In this document: positions 9,978 to 18,882 of the stretch, one piece after another
Layout of the letters: the number at the start of each line of letters is the position of its first letter
Numbering within the stretch: position 1 is the first letter of the stretch
DNA from: an uncultured Clostridia bacterium
Lineage (GTDB): Bacteria > Bacillota > Clostridia > Saccharofermentanales > Saccharofermentanaceae
Reading direction: 5' to 3'
Length of the DNA: 38,564 nucleotides
Assembly: GCA_947304405.1 (NCBI GenBank)
Contig: CAMZBB010000016.1
Location: 1-38,564, forward strand
Program-made: the position numbers and the translations under genes
The notes under the pieces: generated by a model
The model's database searches: none
What the model was told of the DNA's origin: nothing
The model's input: only the letters and a program-made list of their open reading frames with translations

Positions 9978-10874
9978 TTATTCTTTAACACCGCCGATCG
10001 TAAGACCGGTAACGAAATACCTCTGAAGGAACGGGTATATGAACAGGATAGGTACCATCGTACATATCGTGGCAGCCGCCCTGATCGAAGTAGGCGTGAT
10101 ACTCGTACCAGAGTTCTTAAGGCCTTCTACACTTCCCGCTGACTTCATGGCAGTCTCAAGCTGCTTCATGAGCTCATACTGGAGAACCGTCAGATTATCC
10201 TTCATCTTGTTGTAAAGCATTGCATCGAACCATGAATTCCACTGGTAAACTGCGACGAACAGTGCGATCGTGGCATAAACCGGTTTGCACAGAGGCGAGA
10301 TGATGCTGTAGAAGATCTTGAAATAACCTGCGCCGTCGATCTGTGCAGATTCCTCGAGGGAATCCGGAATACCGTTCATGTAGTTACGGATAACGAGCAT
10401 GTTGAATGCACTTGCCGCACCCGGAATGATATAGACCAGGAAGTTGTTCGTAAGATGAAGCTTCTGGAAAACGATGAATGTCGGGATGAGACCGCCGTTA
10501 ACATACATCGTGATGACCCAGAACAAAGAGAAACTCTTCTTGAAAAGGAATCTCTTTCTGCTGATGACAAATGCCAGGACAGCATTTACGGCAAGTGAGA
10601 TCAAGGTTCCGAAAACAGTTCTCGCAACAGTGTTGACGGCTCCGATCCTATATCCTTCTTTGGCAAATACTGCCTTATAGTTATCAGTCGTGAACTGATG
10701 CGGAATGAAGTGGATCCTGTGAGTAACCGTATCAAAACCGTCGTTGAACGAGATCGCAAGCGTGTTGATAAGCGGATACAGCGTTACAAAAACGAAGATA
10801 ACAAGGAACAAGATCAGAAAGATCTCAAAGATCACATCTCCTGCATGAATCTGTCTTTTCATTTTAGTTTTCAT
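9978..10874 (-). CDS. Carbohydrate ABC transporter permease, LplC/YtcP type
   Basis: A 298-residue inner permease with six predicted helices. The EAA loop that contacts the ATPase is visible near residue 190 (EESAQIDGAGYFKIFYSIIS). The N-terminus (KRQIHAGDVIFEIFLILFLV) and the terminal VTGLTIGGVKE are typical of the LplC branch of CUT1 transporters, which import oligosaccharides. It lies 15 bases after its partner permease, behind a GGGGGGAG ribosome site. No ATPase gene is present in the window; such systems commonly borrow a shared MsmX-type ATPase. Confidence 0.94.
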   Translation of the reverse strand: MKTKMKRQIHAGDVIFEIFLILFLVIFVFVTLYPLINTLAISFNDGFDTVTHRIHFIPHQFTTDNYKAVFAKEGYRIGAVNTVARTVFGTLISLAVNAVLAFVISRKRFLFKKSFSLFWVITMYVNGGLIPTFIVFQKLHLTNNFLVYIIPGAASAFNMLVIRNYMNGIPDSLEESAQIDGAGYFKIFYSIISPLCKPVYATIALFVAVYQWNSWFDAMLYNKMKDNLTVLQYELMKQLETAMKSAGSVEGLKNSGTSITPTSIRAAATICTMVPILFIYPFLQRYFVTGLTIGGVKE

Positions 10875-10889
10875 ATCAATCTCCCCCCT

Positions 10890-11843
10890 TTAGAACAACC
10901 GTTCATCGCCGGTCTTCTTGGCAATAAAGTTGCCGGTGCACACAAGTATGAGAGCTATGACGCTCTTGAAGATACCTGCGGCGGTACCGAGAGAGAAGTC
11001 GAACTGAGAAATACCCCAGTCGAGAATGAATACGTCAAGTATCTTGGAAACATCTGAGATAACGTCATTACCGAGAATGTACTGAAGTTCAAAACCGGCG
11101 TTAAGGACATTACCGATGTTAATAAGCAAAAGGATCATGATGGTCGGACGCAGAGAAGGAAGAGTAATATATCTCATCTTCTGGAATCTGGAAGCGCCGT
11201 CCATATCTGCCGCTTCATAGAGGCAGGGATCGATAGCCGTGATGGCCGCGAGATATATGATCGCGTTCCAACCGGTCTCTTTCCAAACGTTGGTAAATGC
11301 AACGATCCACCAGAAATATGCTTTTTCCGCGAAGAAATCGATTGCCTGAGGGTTGCCGCAGATCTTCATAAGGAACTCGTTTACGATACCGTCAGCAGAG
11401 AGAACGTCTCTTACGATAGCGGTAACGATGATCCATGAAAGAAAGTGAGGCATGTAAGAAATCGTCTGGACAAATTTCTTTACTATAAAAATACGTACTT
11501 CATTGAGGAGCAGAGCAAAACCGATAGCTGTAATGAAGTGGAATACCAAATTGATGACACCCATGCACAGCGTGTTTCTGAAAGCAAGGAAGAACGTCTC
11601 GTTTTCGAATAATTTGACGAACTTATCAAATCCTACCCACTGCTGATCAAGCAGGCCCTTTGCCGGCTTATAATCCTGGAAAGCCGTAAGCCAGCCGACT
11701 ACGGGAAGATAGTAAAAGATAATTCCATATAAAAGAAGAAGTGCTGAGGAAATAAGGAGAAATGGCTGTCTCTTTGCTTCAGCCCAAAACTTAACTTTCT
11801 TATGGGGCTTAAGCTCCTCAATGTTAACTGAATTTGTTGCCAT
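10890..11843 (-). CDS. Carbohydrate ABC transporter permease, LplB/YteP type
   Basis: A 317-residue permease with six predicted helices after a basic N-terminus. The EAA loop reads YEAADMDGASRFQKMRYITL near residue 215. It forms the heterodimeric channel with the permease that follows. AGAGGT precedes the ATG. A long hairpin separates it from the solute-binding gene upstream, which likely lowers permease relative to binding-protein expression. Confidence 0.94.
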   Translation of the reverse strand: MATNSVNIEELKPHKKVKFWAEAKRQPFLLISSALLLLYGIIFYYLPVVGWLTAFQDYKPAKGLLDQQWVGFDKFVKLFENETFFLAFRNTLCMGVINLVFHFITAIGFALLLNEVRIFIVKKFVQTISYMPHFLSWIIVTAIVRDVLSADGIVNEFLMKICGNPQAIDFFAEKAYFWWIVAFTNVWKETGWNAIIYLAAITAIDPCLYEAADMDGASRFQKMRYITLPSLRPTIMILLLINIGNVLNAGFELQYILGNDVISDVSKILDVFILDWGISQFDFSLGTAAGIFKSVIALILVCTGNFIAKKTGDERLF

Positions 11844-11900
11844 ATTTAACCTCTGAAAAGGATCGCGAGTGGAAGATTTTGAGTGTTTTTTAGTAAGAAC

Positions 11901-11932
11901 AGGCGGCCATCGACCTGGATCAATGGCCGCCT
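11901..11932 (-). promoter_or_regulatory. Intercistronic stem-loop between binding protein and permease
   Basis: AGGCGGCCAT at 11901-11910 and ATGGCCGCCT at 11923-11932 are perfect 10-base arms around a 12-base loop. No run of T follows on the minus strand. Such structures after a binding-protein gene commonly stabilise the upstream message or allow only part of transcription to pass. Confidence 0.65.
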
Positions 11933-11985
11933 GCCCTGATTAATTACTATTAATGTCTGGATGACGATTAAGAGTTATTAGTGAA

Positions 11986-13698
11986 TTACTTCTTAGAAGC
12001 TGCCTCGTAAGCTGCAATACGCTTGTCGAGCTCTACCTGCATCTCTGCGAGGAAGTCTTCAGGCTTGCATGCTGCGTAAGCCTTCATGTACTCATCCCAA
12101 GTCTTATCGAAATTCTTGGACATGACTACCTTAGGAAGCCACTTATGCTTGCACTCACCCATCTTATTCCAAGCTGTACCGCCCTTTGTGTCGGTCTTCA
12201 TGTTGTTGGAGTAAGAATACATAGGATACCAGACGCCTGCCTTGTTGACGGAACCGAGGAGCTGTACATAAGTATCAACCTTGTAAGCCTCGAATACCTT
12301 CTTAACGGGCTCAGGGAGAGACTGCTTGAACTCAGAAGGCTGCTCTGTAGGCATCATAGCGTTCTTGCCATCTCTTGAAGTACCGGACCACTGAGGGAAG
12401 TAAGAATAGTTGCAGATGTGCTTAGCCTTGTAAGTAGGATCAGCAACCTGTTTTCTCATATCTTCTGTTCTGTAGAAGAGACCATTGTCGTCAACCTTGT
12501 AGTCAACATCCTTAACGCCCCAGAAACGGAGGTCATGGATTTCCTGTGAAAGGAGATCATCGATGAACTTGAAAGCGCCGTCAATATCCTTGCAGCTCTT
12601 TGTGATAGCAATACCGGAAGAAACATTGAGTGTACCGCCGGATGTGTACCACTGGTTCTCAATACCCTTGTCGATCGTCAGACCGAGAGGAATGTAGTTG
12701 TAACCATACTGCTCTGTGCCCTGTGTCTTAAAGATGTCGTTGATCTGTGAGAAATCCCACCACTGGTCGCACATACCGAGAACAACGCCTGTAGAAAGCT
12801 TGGAGATGTACTCTTCGTATGTCTGTGTGAAAGCCTGAGTGTCGATTACGCCCTTAGCGTACTCTTCATTGAGCTTCTTGAAATATCTCTTAGCTGTAGG
12901 GATTGTGTTGTAGTCAACGATCTTCTTTGTGTTAACGTCAACGATAACGGAACCGTCGTTCGGATAACCATCGAGGAACTGAGGAGCATTCTCGATGCAG
13001 AAGTAACGCCAACCTTCGCAAAGCATTGTGTAAGGGATGTTCTTCTTGCCGTCGTGTGTTGTCGGGTTAGCGGCATTGTACTTCTCAAGTACGTCGAAGT
13101 ATTCGTCGAGTGTCTCGATCTTAGGATACTGAGCCCACTCAAGAACTCTTGCCTGGATCCAGAAAGCCTCACCGTTCTGAACGGTTGTCTTGTCGTCGCC
13201 ATAGATGTTCTCGAACGGATTCATCCAGTAGATCTTTCCATCAGACTGTCTGAACTGGCTCCACTCATAATCAGAGAAGAATTCCTTGATGTTCGGATAC
13301 TTGTCAATGTAGTCATCCCAAGCAACAAGAGCGCCAGCCTCATAGAGAGAAGTCATAGCGTTACCGCCGTTGATGAAATCGGGATACTCACCGGAAGCGA
13401 TGAATACGCCGACAGCCTCAGCTTCTTTCTGACCTGTAAGCCATGTCTCGTTGCACTTTGCACCGATCTTCTCAGCGATGATCTTCTGGATCTCATTATC
13501 CTTGTTGATCTCTGAGGGTGCGGGTACTGCGAAGAAAGCGCTGAACTCCTTGATCTGCTTAGGAGCATCTGTTGCTGCGGTGGTCTCTCCGCCTGCACCT
13601 GTGGTTGTAGTAGCTGCCGGTGTCTTGTTACATCCTGCCATAGCAGAAAGGGACATTAAAGACGCCAACATCACTGCTGCGATTTTAGTCTTCTTCAT
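11986..13698 (-). CDS. Sugar ABC transporter solute-binding lipoprotein, LplA/YtcQ type
   Basis: A 570-residue exported protein. The signal peptide ends in a lipobox AMAGC with the lipidated Cys at 23, followed by a Thr/Ala-rich linker to about residue 50. The rest is a large two-lobed binding protein of the family-1 extracellular type, and the length fits the LplA/YtcQ branch that binds oligosaccharides. It heads the transport operon with its own -10 box. The ribosome site AAAGGAAGG directly abuts one arm of a 16-base inverted repeat whose other arm lies just past the yesN stop codon. Confidence 0.93.
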   Translation of the reverse strand: MKKTKIAAVMLASLMSLSAMAGCNKTPAATTTTGAGGETTAATDAPKQIKEFSAFFAVPAPSEINKDNEIQKIIAEKIGAKCNETWLTGQKEAEAVGVFIASGEYPDFINGGNAMTSLYEAGALVAWDDYIDKYPNIKEFFSDYEWSQFRQSDGKIYWMNPFENIYGDDKTTVQNGEAFWIQARVLEWAQYPKIETLDEYFDVLEKYNAANPTTHDGKKNIPYTMLCEGWRYFCIENAPQFLDGYPNDGSVIVDVNTKKIVDYNTIPTAKRYFKKLNEEYAKGVIDTQAFTQTYEEYISKLSTGVVLGMCDQWWDFSQINDIFKTQGTEQYGYNYIPLGLTIDKGIENQWYTSGGTLNVSSGIAITKSCKDIDGAFKFIDDLLSQEIHDLRFWGVKDVDYKVDDNGLFYRTEDMRKQVADPTYKAKHICNYSYFPQWSGTSRDGKNAMMPTEQPSEFKQSLPEPVKKVFEAYKVDTYVQLLGSVNKAGVWYPMYSYSNNMKTDTKGGTAWNKMGECKHKWLPKVVMSKNFDKTWDEYMKAYAACKPEDFLAEMQVELDKRIAAYEAASKK

Positions 13699-13710
13699 AA
13701 TTGGACCTTC

Positions 13711-13805
13711 CTTTCTATATTTTGTCCGTTGTAGTGATTATACAGAGTTGTTTTTGTGTAAAACTCCGACAAATTCAAGTCGGACTCCCGACAAAATATA
13801 GAAAG
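13711..13805 (-). repeat. 16-base inverted repeat flanking the binding-protein promoter
   Basis: CTTTCTATATTTTGTC at 13711-13726 recurs perfectly inverted at 13790-13805. Between the arms are a TATAAT (13737-13742) and a further short inverted repeat TCCGAC-N8-GTCGGA. The near arm is in the 5' leader beside the ribosome site; the far arm is upstream of the promoter. It could be a pair of YesN sites, or an RNA hairpin that forms only in read-through RNA from yesN. Confidence 0.7.
13737..13742 (-). promoter_or_regulatory. -10 box of the solute-binding protein gene
   Basis: TATAAT preceded by TG on the minus strand, about 39 bases upstream of the start codon. No good -35 box is visible at 16-18 bases, consistent with an activator-dependent promoter. 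YesN is the obvious candidate. Confidence 0.5.
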
Positions 13806-13813
13806 TTGCACAA

Positions 13814-15400
13814 TCAGATATTCCGTCTGTACTTTGTAGGGGTACAGCCGTTTATCTCAATAAATTTTGATACAAAATAATCAATATCCTTATACCCTAC
13901 CTCAGCCGCTATATCAGCTACTTTGCGGTCGCTCTTGAGGAGCATTTCAGCCGCGGCATTGATCCTGCAGTTATTAAGATAATCTTTAAAAGAGATTCCG
14001 TACTTTTTATGGAAAAGCTGACCCAGATACGAGCTGTTGATGTAATACATCTTGCCCAGGTCCCTCAAGGTGAGATTCTCCGCATAGTGATCCTGGATAT
14101 ACCTTTCAACGTCCTTAAGGCCTCTGTGACCTGAATCCTTCTTAAGCTGGGAAAGATAGTCCGAATACTCAAGCGCAAAATTCCTGAAATGCTCTTTGAA
14201 ATTCTTGCCCGGAACAAAAACGTCATCGCTTATATAAAGAAGTATATTATCCTGTTCTACCGTCTCATCGATCTCAACGGCAAGATGGATCATCCTGAAA
14301 AGGAAATAATTGACATTCAGATTGAGGAATCTGTTGAAATGGGCATTTTCCATATTCTCGAAAAGCCTGTCAACGCATTCGGATATCTCGTCATGGTCGT
14401 GCTTGATCACCGCGTTGACCAGATCGTCAGCGGCATCCTTGTGGATCATTGTCTTGGCCTGAGAGTGAGGGACATACATATCATCGTCATAGTAGTAGAC
14501 GCCGCCGCCCTTCTGGAAGCTCCTGAAATAGCGCAGTTCACATGCGCCGGAATAAGATGATGCCAGTTTCTCCATCTCATTTACCGTACGGCCGACAAGG
14601 AGCACTACCTCCGTCGGGATGTTTCTCATCGCTGTCTTCCTGAACTCTTCCAGGTATTCACGGTCAGTCATTCCGGCATCCTTTGCCATAGAACCACAAT
14701 AGAGGAATCCTATCTCATAATCCTCCTCAAAGCCTTCAGCCTCCGGAAGAAGGTGATCGCTGTATTTACCAAGGTATTCCTTGCAGTTCTCGATGATCTT
14801 TTTCTTTATCTCGGAAACTTCCTCGTCCGTCATTTCTTCAAGGCTTGCAACATTATCAAGCGTAATGTGCACAAAATTCATGTCACCGCCGGTAATAAGG
14901 TTTTCACAGACATAGTCAACCTGATGCTGGTTTGATTTTCCGTTCAGGATGGCAAGGATATACTGCACAAGGCATGCGCGCTTTAGTTTTTCGGCATGTT
15001 CCTGCATGACATTGTCAGCATCTTTCTTTATGCCGATCTTACGCAGCAAAGCAACGAGCTGTTTCTTGCTTACGGGTTTGAGAAGATAATCCACGACTCC
15101 GAGTCTCAGTGCCGTCTGGGCATAGTCAAAATCAGAGAAGCCGCTTAATATGACGAAATCCGTATCTACCCCGCCTTCTTCTTTTACTCTGCTGATCAGG
15201 TCCAGACCGGTAAGCTCGGGCATTCTGATATCCACTATAGCCAGATCTATCTTCTTGCTGGTGATTATGTTATAAGCCTCAAGGCCGTTGGAAGCCGTGC
15301 CTGCGATCTCGCAGCCGTACAGTTCCCAGTCGATGAGCATCTGAAGTCCTTTAAGGATAAACGGTTCATCATCCGCCAACAGTACCTGTACCCTTGACAT
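13814..15400 (-). CDS. YesN-type response regulator (receiver plus AraC HTH)
   Basis: A 528-residue regulator. Residues 1-125 form the receiver, with acidic Asp10/Asp11, phospho-acceptor Asp57 (AIVDIRMPELTG) and the conserved Lys in YLLKPVSKKQL. The middle 300 residues are a poorly conserved linker domain. The last 100 are an AraC-type double helix-turn-helix ending GCTPTKYRRNI. It probably activates the adjacent binding-protein and permease genes when the YesM kinase senses an extracellular sugar or transporter state. Its ATG overlaps the kinase stop by one base (TAATG), so the two are translationally coupled. Confidence 0.94.
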   Translation of the reverse strand: MSRVQVLLADDEPFILKGLQMLIDWELYGCEIAGTASNGLEAYNIITSKKIDLAIVDIRMPELTGLDLISRVKEEGGVDTDFVILSGFSDFDYAQTALRLGVVDYLLKPVSKKQLVALLRKIGIKKDADNVMQEHAEKLKRACLVQYILAILNGKSNQHQVDYVCENLITGGDMNFVHITLDNVASLEEMTDEEVSEIKKKIIENCKEYLGKYSDHLLPEAEGFEEDYEIGFLYCGSMAKDAGMTDREYLEEFRKTAMRNIPTEVVLLVGRTVNEMEKLASSYSGACELRYFRSFQKGGGVYYYDDDMYVPHSQAKTMIHKDAADDLVNAVIKHDHDEISECVDRLFENMENAHFNRFLNLNVNYFLFRMIHLAVEIDETVEQDNILLYISDDVFVPGKNFKEHFRNFALEYSDYLSQLKKDSGHRGLKDVERYIQDHYAENLTLRDLGKMYYINSSYLGQLFHKKYGISFKDYLNNCRINAAAEMLLKSDRKVADIAAEVGYKDIDYFVSKFIEINGCTPTKYRRNI

Positions 15401-17229
15401 TAAGCTTCTCCTCCTTCATGCTGCTGAAGATCAAAGTCCTTAAGCGGCATAGTGATCTTTATGTACGTACCGATCTTTTCCTCGCTCTCGAAAATGAAAT
15501 CGACATCGTCACCGGCGATAAGCTTGGTCCTGAGGCACGCATTCAATATACCTATATGCTTGTTCTTTTTAAGATCCGCAAAAGTGCATTCGTTCATCCG
15601 CTTCTGAAGTCGCTCTGCACTCGCACTGTCCATGCCGGCTCCGGTATCCTCAACTTCAAGGATAAGCCTGTCGCCTGAAGCCTTGGCGCTGATCATGATC
15701 ACAACATCCCTGGTCTTCTTCTCAGCTCCGTGAACACAGGCATTCTCAACGAATGTAGCCAATGTAAGCTTAGGTATTGATGCATCCTTTACGTCTTCGG
15801 ATACGTTGATCGAAAAACTGAACCTTTCTCCGTACCTGTACTGCTGGAGCTTAAGGTAATTCTTGATGAAGTCCATCTCTTTATGCAAAGGGATAACGTC
15901 CTGATTCCATTCAACGACGTCGCGCTCAAGCGCGGCAAGGCGCTCGATCATAGCGGCAGTCTCTTTTTCGCCCTTAATGACGCTGTGCATCCTCAGGTTC
16001 TCAAGACAGTTGAACAGGAAGTGCGGATTGATCTGCATACGCATTGCAAGGAGTTCCGCCTGCTGTTTCTCGATCTCTGTCTCCTGATATACGAGCTTAT
16101 CATCATATATCGTCTTGATAAGATTTCTGTTTCTCATGACCAGGTCGTTATAACTGTTCATGAGATGCGCGATCTCATCCGTTCCCTCGACATTGTTGAC
16201 GGTTACAAGCGCAACATTGTCATTTCCACTCTCGAAGACCTTATCGAGCTGCCAGAGCCTGCTGGTAAAGGATTTATTTATCAGCCTGACCAGGAGCAGC
16301 GGCAAAAGGATATTAAGAGTGAGAAGCAGGACTATTATCAGAGCATGATTCTTGAGAGCGTTTGAGACAACATTGGAGTTTTGTGGAAACAACATGACCG
16401 TATATGTTTTCCCCATATATTCAAACGTACTGGTGTATGCAGACTTCCTCCTGTCTGCATCATTGATCGATGAATAAGGGCTGTAGATATTCGTCTGACC
16501 GTCGGTAGTTATGACTATCTTGTCCCCGTCACAGATGTATGCCAGCATTCCGTACTTTTTGCTCGAGAAGTTGCTCATCAGCATCGGATAGTCAAGATTA
16601 ATAACAAGGAGCTTCTTCATGTTTGTCCCCTTGTGGTAGTCAAGCCACCTGACAAGCTTGAGCTGCTTGGTCTTTGTCTGGTTCGCTCCGCTTTCCCCGT
16701 CTCCCATGAAATAGAATACGAGCTTGGTCTTGGTATCAGAAGCTATAAAATCCTTGTACCAGTTGGTATCCTTAACGGAATCCAGAGTGTATACATTACC
16801 GCCGGAAGTCATGGTGTTATTATCCGCAACAAATAAGAAGCTCGAAAGGTTCGGAAGGTAATAAAGCGATGAGATGCCGTTATTCTCGAAATAATCATAA
16901 TACTGGGAATAGAAATCGGAATTGTCTTCAAATTTCGTTTCAAGGAAAGTATAGATAGACCTGTCAACATACAGGTTGTTTGAAATATCAGAGGCTGTCT
17001 TTACAGACGCGATAAAGTCTGCGGCCACATTGGTCGAGGTATTCCTGAGTTCTTCCTTGAACTCGGCTCTCTCCCTCGAAATGATCATGGTTAAGATGAC
17101 GCCGTCAGTCAACAGAAGCGGGAAAAACACGCAGAAAAAATAAAGGAGCAACAGCTTCCTGTTGAGCGTCAGGTTGTTCAACACCCCGACTAATCTGTCC
17201 TCAACTTTATTCTTCTTAAAAATGTTCAT
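15400..17229 (-). CDS. YesM-type sensor histidine kinase
   Basis: A 609-residue membrane kinase. Helix 1 spans about 24-50 and helix 2 about 303-324, flanking an extracellular sensor of roughly 250 residues. A HAMP segment follows, then the His_kinase motif QINPHFLFNCLENLRMH with the phosphorylated His403, and a C-terminal ATPase domain (VENACVHG, DTGAGM). It is the partner of the overlapping YesN gene. The start has no ribosome site: it lies 12 bases after the stop of the preceding gene, and TGATAGAAT, a possible extended -10 box, ends six bases before the ATG. Confidence 0.93.
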   Translation of the reverse strand: MNIFKKNKVEDRLVGVLNNLTLNRKLLLLYFFCVFFPLLLTDGVILTMIISRERAEFKEELRNTSTNVAADFIASVKTASDISNNLYVDRSIYTFLETKFEDNSDFYSQYYDYFENNGISSLYYLPNLSSFLFVADNNTMTSGGNVYTLDSVKDTNWYKDFIASDTKTKLVFYFMGDGESGANQTKTKQLKLVRWLDYHKGTNMKKLLVINLDYPMLMSNFSSKKYGMLAYICDGDKIVITTDGQTNIYSPYSSINDADRRKSAYTSTFEYMGKTYTVMLFPQNSNVVSNALKNHALIIVLLLTLNILLPLLLVRLINKSFTSRLWQLDKVFESGNDNVALVTVNNVEGTDEIAHLMNSYNDLVMRNRNLIKTIYDDKLVYQETEIEKQQAELLAMRMQINPHFLFNCLENLRMHSVIKGEKETAAMIERLAALERDVVEWNQDVIPLHKEMDFIKNYLKLQQYRYGERFSFSINVSEDVKDASIPKLTLATFVENACVHGAEKKTRDVVIMISAKASGDRLILEVEDTGAGMDSASAERLQKRMNECTFADLKKNKHIGILNACLRTKLIAGDDVDFIFESEEKIGTYIKITMPLKDFDLQQHEGGEA

Positions 17230-17243
17230 AGCGCTATTCTATC
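17229..17243 (-). promoter_or_regulatory. Possible -10 box abutting the yesM start
   Basis: TGATAGAAT on the minus strand ends six bases before the yesM ATG, with its TGA serving as the stop of the upstream gene. There is no ribosome site. It may allow yesM/yesN to be made independently of the upstream genes; coupling by re-initiation is the alternative. Confidence 0.35.
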
Positions 17244-18240
17244 ACAGGCTCAAAAGCATGGCCGTTATCAGGGAAGCCGAGTCATTCTGGTCCTTGCTCA
17301 AGACATTCATTCCGATGACGACCGATGCCGGCTGATTCTTCCAATAACTCGTATAACCGAGCTTTTTTACTATCTCCTCGTCCTCGATAAGGAAACCGAT
17401 CATTATCTTCTGATCGGAAAAAGAAGAGTAGTCGACCTCCGCAGTGCTCATGTCATATCCCTTGCTGCGTCTGAATTCCGTGATGAGTTTCTTATATTCC
17501 CTCTCAGACATATATACGGGAGTGATCTTAGCGTACGTTTCCTCTGGCAATGCGCCCTTCAGCGATTCATAAAGCGAAGTACAGTCAGTATAGTATTCGA
17601 AAAAGTACGGTGATGCGGCTTTGTCGGTTACCAGGACATTGGTTCCGGAATAAAGTGTCGTGACCGCAGCCTGATTCGTAAAGAGATCCGCCTGCTGGCC
17701 CTCATCGTTCACTGCTATGTAGCAGTATGTCAGAATGCTGGGATTATTGTAACCGAGCTTCTTGGTGATCTCCTTGTAGTATTCATCACTGAGCTCAAAG
17801 TTTCCGATCGAGATGATACCGCAGTCAACGGAAGGCTTGAAAAACAGCGAATTGATAACGAATACCGTACCCAAAATGAAAACAACGGCTGCCACATAAT
17901 ATTTCCATGTATAAGACACATAGTTCTTCCACTCAGCCTTTGTCTTATTTAGGAACTTCTTCTCTTTTGCCCTGGCTTCTTCAGCCTCTTCACGCTTATC
18001 CCTGTTGCCCGTCGCTATATCATAAGCTGCAGAAAGGTCGGTCAGTTTCTGTTCGGCATCATCTCCGCGGCTGGTCCTTAAGTTTTTTGACAGCTGCCAG
18101 AACCTTTTATCGATTGCCTCGCTGTCGGCATCTTCAGGCAGTCCCAGAAATTTCAAAGCCTCTTCCCTGGTCATGTTGGCGACCTGCTCGCTCGCTCCTT
18201 CCTCGGGATTGATACTTTTCTTCTCTTTATCTGTTGCCAT
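17242..18240 (-). CDS. Membrane protein with degenerate J-like domain
   Basis: A 332-residue protein I cannot assign to a named family. Residues 22-80 (EEALKFLGLPEDADSEAIDK onward, then KLTDLSAAYDIATG) have the helix pattern of a J domain, but the HPD tripeptide that stimulates Hsp70 is absent. A charged coiled stretch follows, then one membrane helix near residues 113-133 and a C-terminal domain of about 200 residues that should lie outside the cell. I chose the ATG at 18240, 10 bases after the upstream stop, over a TTG at 18282 that would overlap it. Its place directly before yesM suggests a link to that sensor, but this is inference. Confidence 0.75.
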   Translation of the reverse strand: MATDKEKKSINPEEGASEQVANMTREEALKFLGLPEDADSEAIDKRFWQLSKNLRTSRGDDAEQKLTDLSAAYDIATGNRDKREEAEEARAKEKKFLNKTKAEWKNYVSYTWKYYVAAVVFILGTVFVINSLFFKPSVDCGIISIGNFELSDEYYKEITKKLGYNNPSILTYCYIAVNDEGQQADLFTNQAAVTTLYSGTNVLVTDKAASPYFFEYYTDCTSLYESLKGALPEETYAKITPVYMSEREYKKLITEFRRSKGYDMSTAEVDYSSFSDQKIMIGFLIEDEEIVKKLGYTSYWKNQPASVVIGMNVLSKDQNDSASLITAMLLSL

Positions 18241-18250
18241 TTTCCGTCCG

Positions 18251-18859
18251 TCAGCCTCCGATAGTTTCTTCGTCCATAGCAAGAAGTACGCCGTTTATCT
18301 CCCTGATATCGTACTTCTTGTTGATAATGAAATACATAATGACAAGATCGCCCTTACTGCCGTCCGACAAAGCGTATCCGGCTTTCATAAGCAAAGCGCG
18401 TGCCTCTTCAATGTTCATCTCAAGCGCGATGGCAAACGCGATCACGGTTTTCTTGCCCGGATGATAATGAATATCGCTTCTGATCTTTGAAAAGAGCTTT
18501 CTGTCTACATTTGCCCTCTTATAGCATTCGGCATCGGTCATGCCGCGTTCATCGATCTTTCGGAGAAGCATCTGCGAAAAGCTCTCGTCTATCCTGCTGT
18601 CTATGAAAGAATCGATATTCGGGGCCGTGGCTGCCTCATCACAGCATTCTGCCATGGCGGAAGGCGGCATCGCGCTGCGCATCTCCATTGCTCTCCCGGC
18701 CTTCTGAAACCCGAACAGTTTCTTTTTGGGAGAACTGCCCGTACTCATGGCGGCAGAACCGGTATAGATCACATCTGCCGGGATATAGCGTTCTTTTACG
18801 AATCTTATGACATCATCAAGCAGTTCCTTATTGATGCTGCCATAATCATTGTCAGGCAC
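18251..18859 (-). CDS. HTH-like protein of unknown function
   Basis: A 202-residue soluble protein. The C-terminal 110 residues ([20 protein letters not shown], then [30 protein letters not shown] and YDIREIN) resemble a domain common in Clostridia that looks like an XRE-type helix-turn-helix and is sometimes, to my recollection, fused to other enzymatic domains. Here the N-terminal 90 residues are low-complexity and carry no recognisable enzyme. GTG start with GGAGGAT five bases upstream. It sits 23 bases after the lipoprotein and 10 before the J-like membrane protein, so the three are probably co-transcribed. Confidence 0.7.
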   Translation of the reverse strand: MPDNDYGSINKELLDDVIRFVKERYIPADVIYTGSAAMSTGSSPKKKLFGFQKAGRAMEMRSAMPPSAMAECCDEAATAPNIDSFIDSRIDESFSQMLLRKIDERGMTDAECYKRANVDRKLFSKIRSDIHYHPGKKTVIAFAIALEMNIEEARALLMKAGYALSDGSKGDLVIMYFIINKKYDIREINGVLLAMDEETIGG

Positions 18860-18882
18860 AAGATCATCCTCCGGGAATCAGG

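Noticed and set aside
18241-18282. TTG start at 18282 for the J-like membrane protein
   Set aside because: It would overlap the upstream gene by 32 bases; the ATG at 18240 follows its stop by 10 bases.
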